Numbered from the stretch's first letter, positions 7,854-16,825 are shown. The stretch: 64,000 nt of DNA from G963667425 sp963667425 [NCBI: bacterium] (GCA_963667425.1 OY763407.1:1488001-1552000), one strand, 5' to 3'. Notes: generated from the letters alone by a model not told the origin. Numbers and translations are program-made.

Positions 7854-8894
7854 TTAGTTCAGTGAAACATTATGAAGAAGTGTTATATCTTCAAGAATTT
7901 TACCGGTACCCAGAACAACCGATTTAAGAGGATCGTCCGCCATAATTACAGGAAGGTTTGTCTGCTCTCTTAAAAGTATATCAAGATTTTTAAGAAGAGC
8001 TCCGCCGCCTGCAAGAACTATTCCTTTGTCAACGATATCTGCCGCAAGTTCAGGAGGTGTGTTCTCAAGAACCATCTTAACGGCAGCAACTATTGCACTG
8101 ACAGGATCTTCAAGACAGTCTCTTATTTCATCCGAATTTATCTCAATAGTTTTAGGAACACCGGCAACAAGATCGAGTCCTTTGACTTCCATAACTTCCT
8201 TTTCAGCATCAGGAAAAGCATTACCTATTGTAATTTTTATCTGTTCAGCCATTCTTTCGCCGATAGCAAGATTGTATCTTTTCTTTATATGACTGATGAT
8301 ACTTTCATCCATTCTGTCTCCGGCACTTTTTATAGATTTTGAGTAAACAATTCCTGCAAGAGAAATAACTGCAACTTCTGTCGTGCCGCCGCCAATATCG
8401 ACAATCATATTACCTGTAGGTTCTGAAACAGGAAGATTTGCTCCTACTGCCGCAGCCATAGGCTGTTCAACAAGAAAAACTTCTCTTGCACCGGCGCTGT
8501 GAGCAGCTTCCTTTACTGTTCTCTTTTCAACTTCAGTAATACCGTAAGGAACACCTATTGCAATTCTTGGATGTATTCTGATTACAGAGTGTTTTTTATG
8601 TGCCTGTTTTATAAAATATTTAAGCATTTTATGCGTTATTTCGAAATCAGCTATCACACCATCTCTCAGAGGTCTTATAACTTCTATATTAAGAGGTGCT
8701 CTACCAATCATCTCTTTAGCTTCTTTTCCAACAGCTATAACATTTTTTGTACCACGGGAATCTTTTTTCTGAATTGCAACTACACTTGGTTCATTTGCAA
8801 CGATACCTTCACCTTTAACATATATAAGGGTGTTAGCTGTTCCAAGGTCTATTGCTATATCACTGCTGAAAAACGAAAGAAAATTATCAAGCAT
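7854..8894 (-). CDS. mreB: MreB, bacterial actin of the elongasome
   Basis: Actin-fold ATPase forming membrane-associated filaments that direct rod-shaped growth. Visible features are phosphate-1 DLGTANTLIYVKG, the IGVP/EKRTVKEAA region, phosphate-2 VDIGGGTTEVAVISL, and the adenosine motif GIVLAGGGALLKN. I chose the ATG at 8894, since GTGGAG lies just upstream as ribosome site; a GTG four codons earlier would overlap that site. The product is about 346 aa, the family's usual length. It is the first gene of the mreB-mreC-mreD-mrdA-rodA operon and has a near-consensus promoter 28-55 bp upstream. Confidence 0.97.
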   Translation of the reverse strand: MLDNFLSFFSSDIAIDLGTANTLIYVKGEGIVANEPSVVAIQKKDSRGTKNVIAVGKEAKEMIGRAPLNIEVIRPLRDGVIADFEITHKMLKYFIKQAHKKHSVIRIHPRIAIGVPYGITEVEKRTVKEAAHSAGAREVFLVEQPMAAAVGANLPVSEPTGNMIVDIGGGTTEVAVISLAGIVYSKSIKSAGDRMDESIISHIKKRYNLAIGERMAEQIKITIGNAFPDAEKEVMEVKGLDLVAGVPKTIEINSDEIRDCLEDPVSAIVAAVKMVLENTPPELAADIVDKGIVLAGGGALLKNLDILLREQTNLPVIMADDPLKSVVLGTGKILEDITLLHNVSLN

Positions 8895-8921
8895 GCCAAA
8901 CTCCACAAAAAAATCGAATGA

Positions 8922-8949
8922 ATTATACAGAGTGCAGTTTCAATGTCAA
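8922..8949 (-). promoter_or_regulatory. near-consensus promoter of the mreB operon
   Basis: On the minus strand TTGACA (8944-8949) and TATAAT (8922-8927) are separated by 16 bp. Transcription would start near 8915, giving a leader of about 20 nt before the ATG at 8894. It should drive the whole five-gene shape operon. Confidence 0.75.
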
Positions 8950-9142
8950 TTTTGCTTAACTATTGAGATATTATATAAATAAAGTTGTGCTAACTCTATC
9001 TAAATCATAAACATAAAAAATTACTCAATCGAATTAGGTTGTTATAAGAAATATTAATAAAAAATGGGTAAATCTGGCTTTCTCAAACGTCTATTTAATG
9101 GTGTAAACAGTTTTTTAATCATTGTTACAAGGAGAAATGTTT
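8950..9142. other. divergent intergenic region, no gene seen
   Basis: AT-rich sequence between the mreB promoter and the broken gene at 9143. A 43-codon frame from 9064 overlaps the remnant in another frame and lacks support. The promoter for the rightward genes is probably here but is not clear. Confidence 0.4.
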
Positions 9143-9326
9143 ATGAAAAAAGTTTTGTTTATTTTAATATGTTACAGAAATGTATAATGATCTAATAAAA
9201 TTTGATAATGAAAATCTAAGCTATATAATAGACAACGATGGAATTACGAGATTGAAATACATTTATAAAGATGAAAAAAAATTTTTAATAAAAGCAATAT
9301 TAATGGAGAAAACGAATGAAAAATAA
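9143..9326 (+). pseudogene. remnant of a small secreted-protein gene
   Basis: A good ribosome site (AAGGAG) precedes ATG at 9143, which opens a signal-peptide-like MKKVLFILIC but stops after 14 codons. In another frame, open from about 9168, the sequence continues as a plausible polar protein (for example IIDNDGITRLKYIYKDEKKF) to a stop at 9324-9326, overlapping the next gene's start. The two pieces look like one secreted-protein gene joined by an internal deletion or frameshift. A sequencing error is the alternative. Family unknown. Confidence 0.4.
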
Positions 9327-9897
9327 AATACTAGCTTTTTTTATAGTTTTGATGCTTTCATTTTCGCTTTTTGCGGAGGAAAATATAAAATTTGATCGTT
9401 ACAGAACAGAGCCTTTGAGATTTTCAATGGGATACGGAACTTACGGCGTTTCTCTAGATTTTTCTATTTGTACATTAAGGTGGAAGCATGTTTTTTGGGA
9501 AATATTCAAGTTTCATGGAGCATATTCTCTTGAAGAATCTGCCAGTCATAACGATATAGACCCTAGAGGCTATGCGTTAAAAGCAGAAACTTTATTTGGT
9601 GTTCCATTCTTTTTAGCAGAAAACGACAGACACGAAATAAGAGTTGCAGCTGGTTTAGGTTTAGGAATTTCCCGTTTTGATGAAACCTATTCAACTGTTG
9701 ATGCCGTTTCTGAGATTTCTTATGTTTATCATTTTACGAATCTTTTGGCTTTACAGTTTGGTGTTCATGCCGCTTTTCCTCTTTACTTCGAAGATGAAAT
9801 GTTTGCTAAATCTGATTGTGAAAGAATTGATGGCTCGAAATGTTATGATTCTATTTATATGCCGGATTTTGAGGGTTTTGTTGGAATAAGATTTTAA
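9316..9897 (+). CDS. secreted or outer-membrane protein, 193 aa
   Basis: ATG at 9316 follows GGAG at a 6-base spacing. The N-terminus MKNKILAFFIVLMLSFSLFA is a signal peptide with probable cleavage before EEN. The mature part alternates aromatic and polar residues in short beta-like stretches (RFSMGYGTYGVSLDF, HEIRVAAGLGLGISRF) and ends in an aromatic residue (GFVGIRF), a pattern of small outer-membrane beta-barrels. Family not recognised. It lies 25 bp before the 102-aa acidic protein and may share its transcript. Localisation is inferred from sequence pattern only. Confidence 0.7.
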   Translation: MKNKILAFFIVLMLSFSLFAEENIKFDRYRTEPLRFSMGYGTYGVSLDFSICTLRWKHVFWEIFKFHGAYSLEESASHNDIDPRGYALKAETLFGVPFFLAENDRHEIRVAAGLGLGISRFDETYSTVDAVSEISYVYHFTNLLALQFGVHAAFPLYFEDEMFAKSDCERIDGSKCYDSIYMPDFEGFVGIRF

Positions 9898-9922
9898 AGA
9901 AGATACTGTTCTCTGTGTTAAA

Positions 9923-10231
9923 ATGATTTCAACATTTCTTAAAGAATGTTATTCCGGTGAGATTTCAACAAGTAAAATTGATTCAATGATTAACGCTGTT
10001 TTGGCAGGTGAGTGGAATAATTTATCTCTTAATATCTTACAGTGCTGTCATGATTCCACAGTAAGAAGCGAAAAAGAGATTTACTATAACTATTTAAATG
10101 AAAACCGTTGCGAAGAATGTCATGTTTATCCTGAAAGTTCAGGAGATTCTGAAGATGATAGTTCTGAATCAAATGATGAAACTTCTTCCAAAAGTAAAAG
10201 TTCTGACGGATGTTCAATGTTTGTTATCTAA
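9923..10231 (+). CDS. small protein with Ser/Asp-rich tail, 102 aa
   Basis: Residues 1-65 form a mixed-polarity segment with three clustered cysteine pairs or near pairs (CC at 41-42, CEEC at 63-66). Residues 71-95 are a Ser/Asp/Glu-rich tail and the chain ends in GCSMFVI. No signal peptide, membrane segment or known family is visible, and the ribosome site is weak. It follows the secreted 193-aa protein by 25 bp on the same strand, which favours a real gene in that unit. Confidence 0.5.
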   Translation: MISTFLKECYSGEISTSKIDSMINAVLAGEWNNLSLNILQCCHDSTVRSEKEIYYNYLNENRCEECHVYPESSGDSEDDSSESNDETSSKSKSSDGCSMFVI

Positions 10232-10289
10232 CTTTTGGTTTGATTTTAATTTAATTAATAGACTTATTCTCTATTTACATTAAAAGACA

Positions 10290-11225
10290 TTAAACGTATG
10301 AATCAAGTTCTATGACATCTTCCCTGAGTTCAGGAGGATTTGGAGAGGTTATTGTCTTTATGAGAATTGAATCGGCATCAGGAAAAGATTCCTTAAACGC
10401 ATTAGCATTTCCAGGTTCATTTTCAAAAGAAGCCAGAACTTCCATTCCCATACTTTTTATTTCTCTTATTGCCTCTTTCTTGAAATCTATATCGGCAATT
10501 TCAAAACATGGCTTACAGTGAAGCGTTGTCGATGTTTTATCACCTATTGGAAATCCACAGATTCTGAGACTGTCAAATGTTCCGTCATACATTCCCGGAA
10601 CATCTCTTCCTGTAAGATAATAAACAAAAATTCCTCTGTTATAAAGCTCTCTTACAAAATCAACAGATCCTTCATATGGAGTATCATAAAGAACATATTT
10701 GTTTGTAAAAAATCTTCTTGCCCAGAATTCAGTAAGTTTCTGAATAACTCTTCCATTTTCAAAACCTACAGATTTAAGGTCATCCATTATATTCCATCCG
10801 AGATCCGATTCTGTAAGTCTGGAAACATAAGGGGTAAGTTCTGGGTATATTCCGGCAGCTTCAACAAGGATACGGTAGTTTCTCGGACTTGTGTTCATAA
10901 GAGTTGAATCAATATCAAAAATGACCATCTGCTTTTTAGAAGAGTCTATTCTGTCTAAAATTCTCTGTAGCACTTCTCCATATTTTCTGTTGGATATAAA
11001 CTTGGCGGGAAGAGAGGCATCAAGACCAATCTGTGTGCTGTTTATTTCATTTGCAAGCTCTTCAGCTTCAGCAGGATCCTGTGTGTCAAGAAATTTATCA
11101 ATCAGAGATAGAGTATGACGTATTTCCGAAACTGCATTTCTGTCATTAGAATTAAGCAGCCTTTCAATTGCACCGTATACAGATTTATGATTTAAAACTC
11201 TTCTTACCTGCTGTTCCTGAGCCAT
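10290..11225 (-). CDS. HAD-superfamily hydrolase, 311 aa
   Basis: Likely a cytoplasmic phosphatase or phosphohydrolase. HAD motif I is DIDST, with Asp104 as expected nucleophile and Asp106 as acid/base. Motif II is the Thr in YYLTGRD (Thr205). A later Lys/Glu-rich segment (KKEAIREI, then FENEPGN) would hold motifs III and IV. The first 95 residues are a helical N-terminal extension of unknown role. AAGGAG precedes the ATG. It follows the organophosphate transporter by 31 bp on the same strand, so a role in handling an imported sugar-phosphate or glycerol-phosphate is plausible but unproven. Confidence 0.85.
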   Translation of the reverse strand: MAQEQQVRRVLNHKSVYGAIERLLNSNDRNAVSEIRHTLSLIDKFLDTQDPAEAEELANEINSTQIGLDASLPAKFISNRKYGEVLQRILDRIDSSKKQMVIFDIDSTLMNTSPRNYRILVEAAGIYPELTPYVSRLTESDLGWNIMDDLKSVGFENGRVIQKLTEFWARRFFTNKYVLYDTPYEGSVDFVRELYNRGIFVYYLTGRDVPGMYDGTFDSLRICGFPIGDKTSTTLHCKPCFEIADIDFKKEAIREIKSMGMEVLASFENEPGNANAFKESFPDADSILIKTITSPNPPELREDVIELDSYV

Positions 11226-11256
11226 AAAAATCTCCTTACAAAAATCCTAAAACAAC

Positions 11257-12726
11257 CTATTTCTTAGATGGTGTGGCGTTCCATATTCTTCTTGCCAGTA
11301 TAAATCCGACGATTGCGAAAGGAATAAGAAAAAGAGGCCAGTAATGCCAGTTTTTGGTAGTAAGATATCCAAGAACAAATGATTGTAATCCTGTTCCAAG
11401 ATAAACAAAACCATCGATCATACCGACAGCTGTGGCAGCCCCTTTACTTCCCCCGAAATCCATGGTAGCCGTACCGCTAAGCAAACCGTGTGTTCCAATT
11501 ACACAAACAGAAATGATGAAAACTATAATACCCAGAACAATTGTGTTGTCTACAAAAAAGTACATTGCTATAGTTGCAAAAATCATTATGAAATAGAGCC
11601 CTCCGGCTGCCGGAGCTCTTCTTGACTGAAAGAAAAGATCACTCACCCAACCAGCGACATTGCCTCCGATAACACCGGCAATCATTAGAAGACCGCCCCA
11701 GCCGCCCATTACAAAAGGAGCAAGAAAGATAAGTCCGCCACTTATAAAAAGTGTGGCTTTACGCTTTCCTGTAGATTTTGCGGCAAGTATAAACATAACA
11801 ACTGCAACAACAAAAATAGCTGCTATTATATGCCAGTTATTCCATGAACCGCCTCTAAGCCAGTGATGTTTAGGAAGTTCAAGAACTTGTTTTGCATAAA
11901 TAGGAAACCAGTGCATAATACCGTTTCTTAAAACACCGGTGCAAAACTCTATACATGCAACAGTAAGTATAATAGGATTTGTTATAACTCTCTTCATAAT
12001 TTCAAATACAGGGATATCTTTTCCGGCATCACCGCTTGTTGCATCTCCGGTATCAAAATCCTCATGTCCTGCAAGACCAGGTCTATCCTTAAGAATAAAG
12101 AATTCTATTACAGCCATTGTTATAAGAAGAATTGCAGGGGCAAAAAAGACTATTTTTGTTGTTGAAATATCTCTTGTATTTGTATCTGTAAACATTGCAA
12201 GAATCCATGCGTTCACCGTAAAGGCAAAAAAGATACCTGAAGAAATCATCGTACCGAAAATTCCACCGAAACCGCCTCTTTCTCTTACGTGGAACCAGTG
12301 ACTGTTTACTTTAACGATAGAAAGGGCTCCGTAACTCTGAAAATACATGTTAAGGGAATAAAGAATAGCAAAAACCAGACGCAAATTATGCCCTTCCGCA
12401 TTATCAGGATTAAATGTGCCGATATAAAACCCCATGATGGCATTCATTATTGAAGAACCAATTAGAGATATTATCATTCCTTTTTTACCGCCTATTTTGT
12501 CGGTAAGAGGTCCATTTATAAGAAAGGAGAAAGCGTAGACAACAGTTCCTGCTCCAAAAATTATACCAAAGTCCTCTTTAGTCATAATATTGCCTAAAGA
12601 CATCTTAGCTACAGTAAGATTATACCTTCCCATGTAGAGAAAGGCATAAGCAAGACCCAGAGGAAACCAATTAAAAAATCTTCTCGTTATAAAACTTTTA
12701 GAATGAGTTACGGGACAATCCGACAT
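11257..12726 (-). CDS. MFS transporter, organophosphate:phosphate antiporter type
   Basis: An inner-membrane carrier with about 12 hydrophobic segments (489 aa from the chosen start). The MGRYNLTVAK segment in helix 1 and the NGPLTDKIGGKKG loop between helices 2 and 3 match the OPA group (GlpT/UhpT relatives), which exchange organic phosphates for phosphate. The start is set at ATG 12726, because GCGGAG is just upstream; an ATG nine codons earlier would include that site. The loops around the WFHVRERGGFGGIFGTMISSG segment are also typical. Substrate cannot be told. It is probably cotranscribed with the downstream HAD hydrolase and has its own promoter. Confidence 0.85.
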   Translation of the reverse strand: MSDCPVTHSKSFITRRFFNWFPLGLAYAFLYMGRYNLTVAKMSLGNIMTKEDFGIIFGAGTVVYAFSFLINGPLTDKIGGKKGMIISLIGSSIMNAIMGFYIGTFNPDNAEGHNLRLVFAILYSLNMYFQSYGALSIVKVNSHWFHVRERGGFGGIFGTMISSGIFFAFTVNAWILAMFTDTNTRDISTTKIVFFAPAILLITMAVIEFFILKDRPGLAGHEDFDTGDATSGDAGKDIPVFEIMKRVITNPIILTVACIEFCTGVLRNGIMHWFPIYAKQVLELPKHHWLRGGSWNNWHIIAAIFVVAVVMFILAAKSTGKRKATLFISGGLIFLAPFVMGGWGGLLMIAGVIGGNVAGWVSDLFFQSRRAPAAGGLYFIMIFATIAMYFFVDNTIVLGIIVFIISVCVIGTHGLLSGTATMDFGGSKGAATAVGMIDGFVYLGTGLQSFVLGYLTTKNWHYWPLFLIPFAIVGFILARRIWNATPSKK

Positions 12727-12767
12727 AATAAACTCCGCATATTTATGAAACAAACATCAATCGTGAA

Positions 12768-12795
12768 ATTATAGAGCAAACGGAGCGGAGCGCAA
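12768..12795 (-). promoter_or_regulatory. promoter of the transporter-HAD pair
   Basis: On the minus strand TTGCGC (12790-12795) and a perfect TATAAT (12768-12773) are 16 bp apart, about 40 bp upstream of the transporter ATG at 12726. Confidence 0.5.
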
Positions 12796-12948
12796 AAAAA
12801 TTGAGTGTTATTAGCCTGTTTTTTTGGTTAATTTTTGGTTAAGAAGGCTGTTTTTAACATTTAACGGATAAAGAATGTTTATAAAAAACGTGAATCATAC
12901 AAAAAAATAAAAGTATTAATATTATTTCCTCAATATAGTCAATTTTTG

Positions 12949-12976
12949 TTGACTTATAGCTATTTTTTTTTAAGAA
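12949..12976 (+). promoter_or_regulatory. promoter of the aconitase gene
   Basis: TTGACT (12949-12954) and TAAGAA (12971-12976) with a 16-bp T-rich spacer, about 67 bp upstream of the aconitase ATG. Confidence 0.5.
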
Positions 12977-13043
12977 TCAGACTTGTGTTCCGGTTCTTTA
13001 ATTATTCATCTAAAACAAATTTACAAATTTTGGAGGCAGGAAA

Positions 13044-14969
13044 ATGGGAAGAACGCTTGCACAGAAAATAATTGCAGCTCACCTTGTGGAAGGTATCGAA
13101 AAAATCGGAGAAGAGGTCGCTCTTAAAATAGATCAGACTCTTACTCAGGATGCTACAGGAACTATGGCTTATCTTCAGTTTGAAGCCATCGGTATACCAC
13201 GTGTAAAGACAGAACTCAGCGTAAGCTATGTAGATCACAACACACTTCAGTCCGACTTTAAAAACGCTGACGATCACAGATATCTTCAGTCTGTCGCCAA
13301 CAAATATGGAATACATTTTTCAAGACCTGGAAACGGAATATGTCACCAGCTTCATGTTGAAAGATTTGCAAAACCGGGCAAAACACTTATAGGCAGTGAC
13401 AGCCACACACCAACAGCAGGCGGTGTAGGCTCTCTTGCAATGGGTGCAGGCGGACTTGACGTTGCAGTTTCAATGGCAGGAATGCCTTTCAGAATAAAAT
13501 ATCCTAAAATAATGGGTATAAAACTTACAAACAGACTGACTGACTGGGTTTCCGCAAAAGATGTAATTCTTGAAGTACTCAGAAGAATCGATGTTAAAGG
13601 TGGTGTCGGTTACATAATAGAATACTTCGGTGAAGGTGTAAAAACACTTTCAGTTCCTGACAGAGCAACAATAACAAACATGGGAACAGAAACCGGATGT
13701 ACAACATCAATATTCCCTAGTGATGAAATAACAAAAAAATGGATGGAAGCACAGGGAAGAGCAGCCGACTGGACAGAACTTAAAGCTGATGATGATGCAA
13801 AATATGATGAAATAATAGAAATAAACCTTGCAGAAGTTGAACCTCTTGCAGCATGTCCGCACAGCCCGGGAGCAATCAAGACAATAAAAGAACTTGCCGG
13901 AATGAACGTTCAGCAAGTATGTATCGGAAGCTGTACAAACTCATCATTAAGAGACCTTGAAGTTGCAGCAGATATACTCAAGGATGAAACAATATCCGAC
14001 AAACTCCACCTTACAGTAAATCCGGGAAGCCGTCAGGTTGTAGGTCACCTTATAAAGAATGGAAAGTTCAATAACCTCGTAGGAGCAGGCGCAAGAATTC
14101 TTGAAAATGCATGCGGCGCATGTATCGGAATGGGTGCAGCACCATCTTCAGGCGCAGTTTCAGTAAGAACATACAACAGAAACTTCATCGGAAGAAGCGG
14201 AACAAAAGATGCAAACGTTTACCTTGTAAGCCCTGAAACAGCAGCAGCAACCGCAATAAAAGGTGTAATGACAGATCCGAGAACACTTGGCAAAGATTAT
14301 CCTAAATTTAAAATGCCTGAAAATTTCGACATCAACGACAACATGATAATTGCTCCGACATGTGAGAAAACAGCTAAAGACGTAACAATATTAAGAGGAC
14401 CAAACATAGCTCCACTTCCAGAATTCAACCCTCTTTCAGATGTTCTTGATGGTGAAGTTCTCCTTAAAGTTGAAGACAACATAACAACAGACCACATCAT
14501 GCCAGCAGGAGCAAAAATACTTCCTCTCAGAAGTAACGTTCCTGAAATATCAAAATACGTATTTGAAGTTGTAGATCCTACATTCCCTAAAAGAGCTCTT
14601 GAAAAGAAAGGCGGATTTATAATCGGCGGAGACAACTACGGTCAGGGCTCAAGCCGTGAACACGCTGCGCTTGCACCAAAATATCTTGGAGTAAAAGCAG
14701 TTATCGTTAAGTCATTTGCAAGAATTCACCTTGCAAACCTTGTAAACTTCGGCATAGTTCCACTCACATTCGTAAATCCTTCAGATTACGACACAATTGA
14801 GCCGGGCGACAAACTCGAAGTTATCATCGGCGACCTTACCGGAAAAGAAATTACATTAAAGAATGTAACAAAAGGCAAAGAAATGAAACTTGCCCATACA
14901 TTAAGTACGCTTGATGCCGAAATACTCAAGAAAGGCGGAAAACTTCCATGGGTAAAAACACAAATCTAA
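13044..14969 (+). CDS. acn: aconitate hydratase, Aquifex-type
   Basis: Interconverts citrate and isocitrate in the TCA cycle with a [4Fe-4S] cluster. The cluster cysteines are visible in CIGSCTNSS (about residue 293) and CGACIGMG (about 357 and 360). The substrate loop HSPGAIK, the swivel-domain QGSSREHAAL and the early SDSHTPTAGG motif complete the picture. At 641 aa it is shorter than AcnA/AcnB (about 850-900) and fits the compact group known as putative or Aquifex-type aconitase; the related 3-isopropylmalate dehydratases are usually split in two subunits. The start has an excellent GGAGG site. It is monocistronic, with its own promoter and terminator. Confidence 0.93.
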   Translation: MGRTLAQKIIAAHLVEGIEKIGEEVALKIDQTLTQDATGTMAYLQFEAIGIPRVKTELSVSYVDHNTLQSDFKNADDHRYLQSVANKYGIHFSRPGNGICHQLHVERFAKPGKTLIGSDSHTPTAGGVGSLAMGAGGLDVAVSMAGMPFRIKYPKIMGIKLTNRLTDWVSAKDVILEVLRRIDVKGGVGYIIEYFGEGVKTLSVPDRATITNMGTETGCTTSIFPSDEITKKWMEAQGRAADWTELKADDDAKYDEIIEINLAEVEPLAACPHSPGAIKTIKELAGMNVQQVCIGSCTNSSLRDLEVAADILKDETISDKLHLTVNPGSRQVVGHLIKNGKFNNLVGAGARILENACGACIGMGAAPSSGAVSVRTYNRNFIGRSGTKDANVYLVSPETAAATAIKGVMTDPRTLGKDYPKFKMPENFDINDNMIIAPTCEKTAKDVTILRGPNIAPLPEFNPLSDVLDGEVLLKVEDNITTDHIMPAGAKILPLRSNVPEISKYVFEVVDPTFPKRALEKKGGFIIGGDNYGQGSSREHAALAPKYLGVKAVIVKSFARIHLANLVNFGIVPLTFVNPSDYDTIEPGDKLEVIIGDLTGKEITLKNVTKGKEMKLAHTLSTLDAEILKKGGKLPWVKTQI

Positions 14970-14995
14970 ACTGAAATTCAGTTTTATACTTATCA

Positions 14996-15030
14996 AACAC
15001 CTGCTTTACCGGCAGGTGTTTTTATTTTTA
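14996..15030 (+). terminator. Rho-independent terminator of aconitase
   Basis: A 9-bp stem AACACCTGC / GCAGGTGTT with a 7-base loop is followed by a T-rich tract, 26 bp after the aconitase stop. Confidence 0.85.
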
Positions 15031-15294
15031 TATCAAAATAAAAAACTGTTTAACTAAAATTTTTTTTGCCCATATCTTTCATCTATTACTGTTTAAAAAA
15101 AAATGGAAAAACACCTCTCTTTTTCAAGATAAATAGGGATTTACAACTCAGTTTTGTATCAAGAATTAATTTTAAACAAAATTACAGCATATAAACATAG
15201 ATAGAAAAAAAATATTGAAATTTGTTTTTAAGAGTGTAAATATCTTTATGAATGTTGGATACAGCTTTATATAATTTATTTTCAGGAGAATGAC
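15031..15294. other. AT-rich leader before the split protease gene
   Basis: No gene seen. A TATAAT box at 15270-15275 lacks a convincing -35. CAGGAG at about 15283 is the ribosome site for the 15295 start. Confidence 0.4.
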
Positions 15295-15546
15295 ATGAAA
15301 AAAATTTTGTTTGTTTTTCTAGTTACTTCTTTTCTGTTGCTTAATGCGACATCTCATTACACTTCCTATGTGGAAGACTATAATGGAGAAATTGAAGGAT
15401 TCAGTAAAGAAATAGTGCATCAGCATATGCTTAGAAGTGTAACTTTTTCAAGAAATGCTAAAGCTATCACAGGTGAAAAGAATTATTTTAAAGAAGGTTA
15501 TGCACCTTTGAGAACTTATGAATTAGACCAGAATGTATTGTTCTAG
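15295..15546 (+). pseudogene. 5' fragment of the tandem-protease gene, split by an IS3 element
   Basis: A signal peptide (MKKILFVFLVTSFLLLNA) is followed by the beginning of a trypsin-like domain (MLRSVTFSRNAK resembles YSVTFAKNK in the second protease domain at 18 kb). After residue 81 the frame runs into the IS element and ends two codons later at a TAG formed by the element's terminus. The flanking GTAT at 15535-15538 is repeated after the element at 16856-16859, and the reading frame of the large gene beyond the element is in register with this one. So this is the N-terminal piece of a secreted protein of about 1,800 aa. A CAGGAG ribosome site precedes the ATG. Confidence 0.8.
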
Positions 15547-15605
15547 CCCCATAATTGACTGTACAAAAGAAACAGTTAAACTTTCCCAATAAAAGAGGAG
15601 GAAAG

Positions 15606-15929
15606 ATGGTGCAGCGGAAACGTTACAGTGCGGAAGAAAAGTTTCTGATACTGAAAGAAGCGGAAGAGCACGGTGTTGTAAAAACATGTGAAAGACACGG
15701 AGTGGATCCTACGACCTATTATGTGTGGAAAGAGAAGTACGAAGCTGAAGGGATAGCAGGATTACTTCCCATGAAAGCCGGAAGAATCGCTGAAGTTAAA
15801 GATATAAAAGGACTTGAGAAGGAAAATCGTATACTTAAGAAACTGCTTGCTGAGAAAGAAGTACTGATTGCGGCACAGCTTGAACTGATAAAAAAAAAGA
15901 GTTCACATCCGAAGAAAAGAGGGAGTTAG
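15606..15929 (+). CDS. IS3-family OrfA, helix-turn-helix protein
   Basis: A 107-aa DNA-binding subunit of the transposase. The N-terminal half has the helix-turn-helix pattern (KRYSAEEKFLILKEAEEHG, then CERHGVDPTTYYVWKEKY). The C-terminal half is a leucine-zipper-like helix (LEKENRILKKLLAEKEVLI). The start is the ATG at 15606 after AGGAGGAAAG; an in-frame start 17 codons upstream would include that ribosome site. OrfA ends one base into the OrfB frame. An A9 run at 15890-15898 can shift ribosomes -1 to make the full OrfAB transposase. Confidence 0.92.
   Translation: MVQRKRYSAEEKFLILKEAEEHGVVKTCERHGVDPTTYYVWKEKYEAEGIAGLLPMKAGRIAEVKDIKGLEKENRILKKLLAEKEVLIAAQLELIKKKSSHPKKRGS
15890..15898 (+). 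promoter_or_regulatory. programmed -1 frameshift site (A9) in the IS3 element
   Basis: A run of nine A followed by G lies near the end of orfA. The -1 frame is open from this run through FTSEEKREL and into orfB without a stop, the arrangement IS3 elements use to make OrfAB. The site is read from sequence; shifting is inferred. Confidence 0.65.
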
Positions 15930-16825
15930 TGAATAAATACAGTTTTAAAAGAGGCAGAAAAGCAATGTGCAGTAAGCTTGATATCCCGCTATCCACATAT
16001 AATTACAGGAATAAAGAAGGTAAAGCAGGCAGAAAACCGTCACTGTTTTCAATAAACTGTGAAGGGAACAGGATTCTTAACGAAGAAGTGGTTTCAAAAA
16101 TAGAAAGCATAATAAATCATCAGTTTGCAGATTATGGCTATATAAAGATCTGCCACATACTGAGAAACAGATATGGAATAATAATCAACCGCAAGAAAGT
16201 ATACCGTCTTATGAAAGAAGCGGGTTATCTTCAGAAACGCATCAGAGAAAAAGCAGAGAATCGTCAAAGAGTTGGAAGCTGGAAAGTAAACGTCAGCCGT
16301 CCGTTTGAAAAGATAGAGATAGACATAAAGTACATATATGTAAAAGGCGAGCAGAGACACTATTATATGCTTAACCTGATAGACTGTTACAGCTGGAAAC
16401 TGCTGTCATACAGATTATCAGGAAGTATAAGGAAAGAAGATGTGATAGATATGCTGAGAAAAGTGATTATACTTTACGGAAATCCCAGAGATATAATGCT
16501 TAGGAGCGATAACGGAAGCCAGTTTATATCAAAAGATATGGCGGACTTTATAGAAAAGACAATAAATATGAAACATGAGTTCTGTCACGTCAGAACGCCG
16601 CAGGAAAATGGATACGTGGAATGTTTTCACAGCATACTGCAGAGATTTATAGTAAAAAGAGAGGGTTTTGAAAGTTTCAGTGAGCTGGACAAAGTGATAA
16701 GAGCCTTGACAGAGTTTTATAACGAGGAGAGACCTCATAAGGGATGCGGTTACAGAACACCGTCAGATGTTATGAGCAGATATTATGAAAAAACTGGAAA
16801 AAATATTGGGAAAGTTACTGCTTGA
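15929..16825 (+). CDS. IS3-family OrfB, DDE integrase-type transposase
   Basis: Catalytic half of the transposase, with an rve integrase core. The first acidic residue is in EIDIKYI, the second in LRSDNGSQF, and the Glu is in NGYVECFHS about 37 residues later, close to the DD(35)E spacing. The N-terminal HTH_21-like region (YGYIKICHILRNRYGIIINRKKVYRLMKEAGY) is complete, and the C-terminal FYNEERPHKGCGYRTP motif is typical. The frame opens with GTG overlapping the orfA stop by one base, but the functional product is probably the OrfAB fusion. No truncation is seen. Confidence 0.93.
   Translation: MNKYSFKRGRKAMCSKLDIPLSTYNYRNKEGKAGRKPSLFSINCEGNRILNEEVVSKIESIINHQFADYGYIKICHILRNRYGIIINRKKVYRLMKEAGYLQKRIREKAENRQRVGSWKVNVSRPFEKIEIDIKYIYVKGEQRHYYMLNLIDCYSWKLLSYRLSGSIRKEDVIDMLRKVIILYGNPRDIMLRSDNGSQFISKDMADFIEKTINMKHEFCHVRTPQENGYVECFHSILQRFIVKREGFESFSELDKVIRALTEFYNEERPHKGCGYRTPSDVMSRYYEKTGKNIGKVTA

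Larger units (their letters stand above)
12727..13043. other. divergent intergenic region with two promoters
   Basis: The 317 bp separate the transporter (left, minus) from aconitase (right, plus). They contain the two promoter candidates listed separately, an AT-rich stretch and the aconitase leader. No gene is seen. Confidence 0.6.

Noticed and set aside
8499-8921. 140-codon frame opposite mreB
   Set aside because: Antisense to a strongly conserved gene, with Cys/Phe/Tyr/Asn-rich composition typical of shadow frames.
9064-9195. 43-codon frame starting MGKSGFLKRLF
   Set aside because: No ribosome site, and it overlaps the better-supported remnant at 9143 in another frame.
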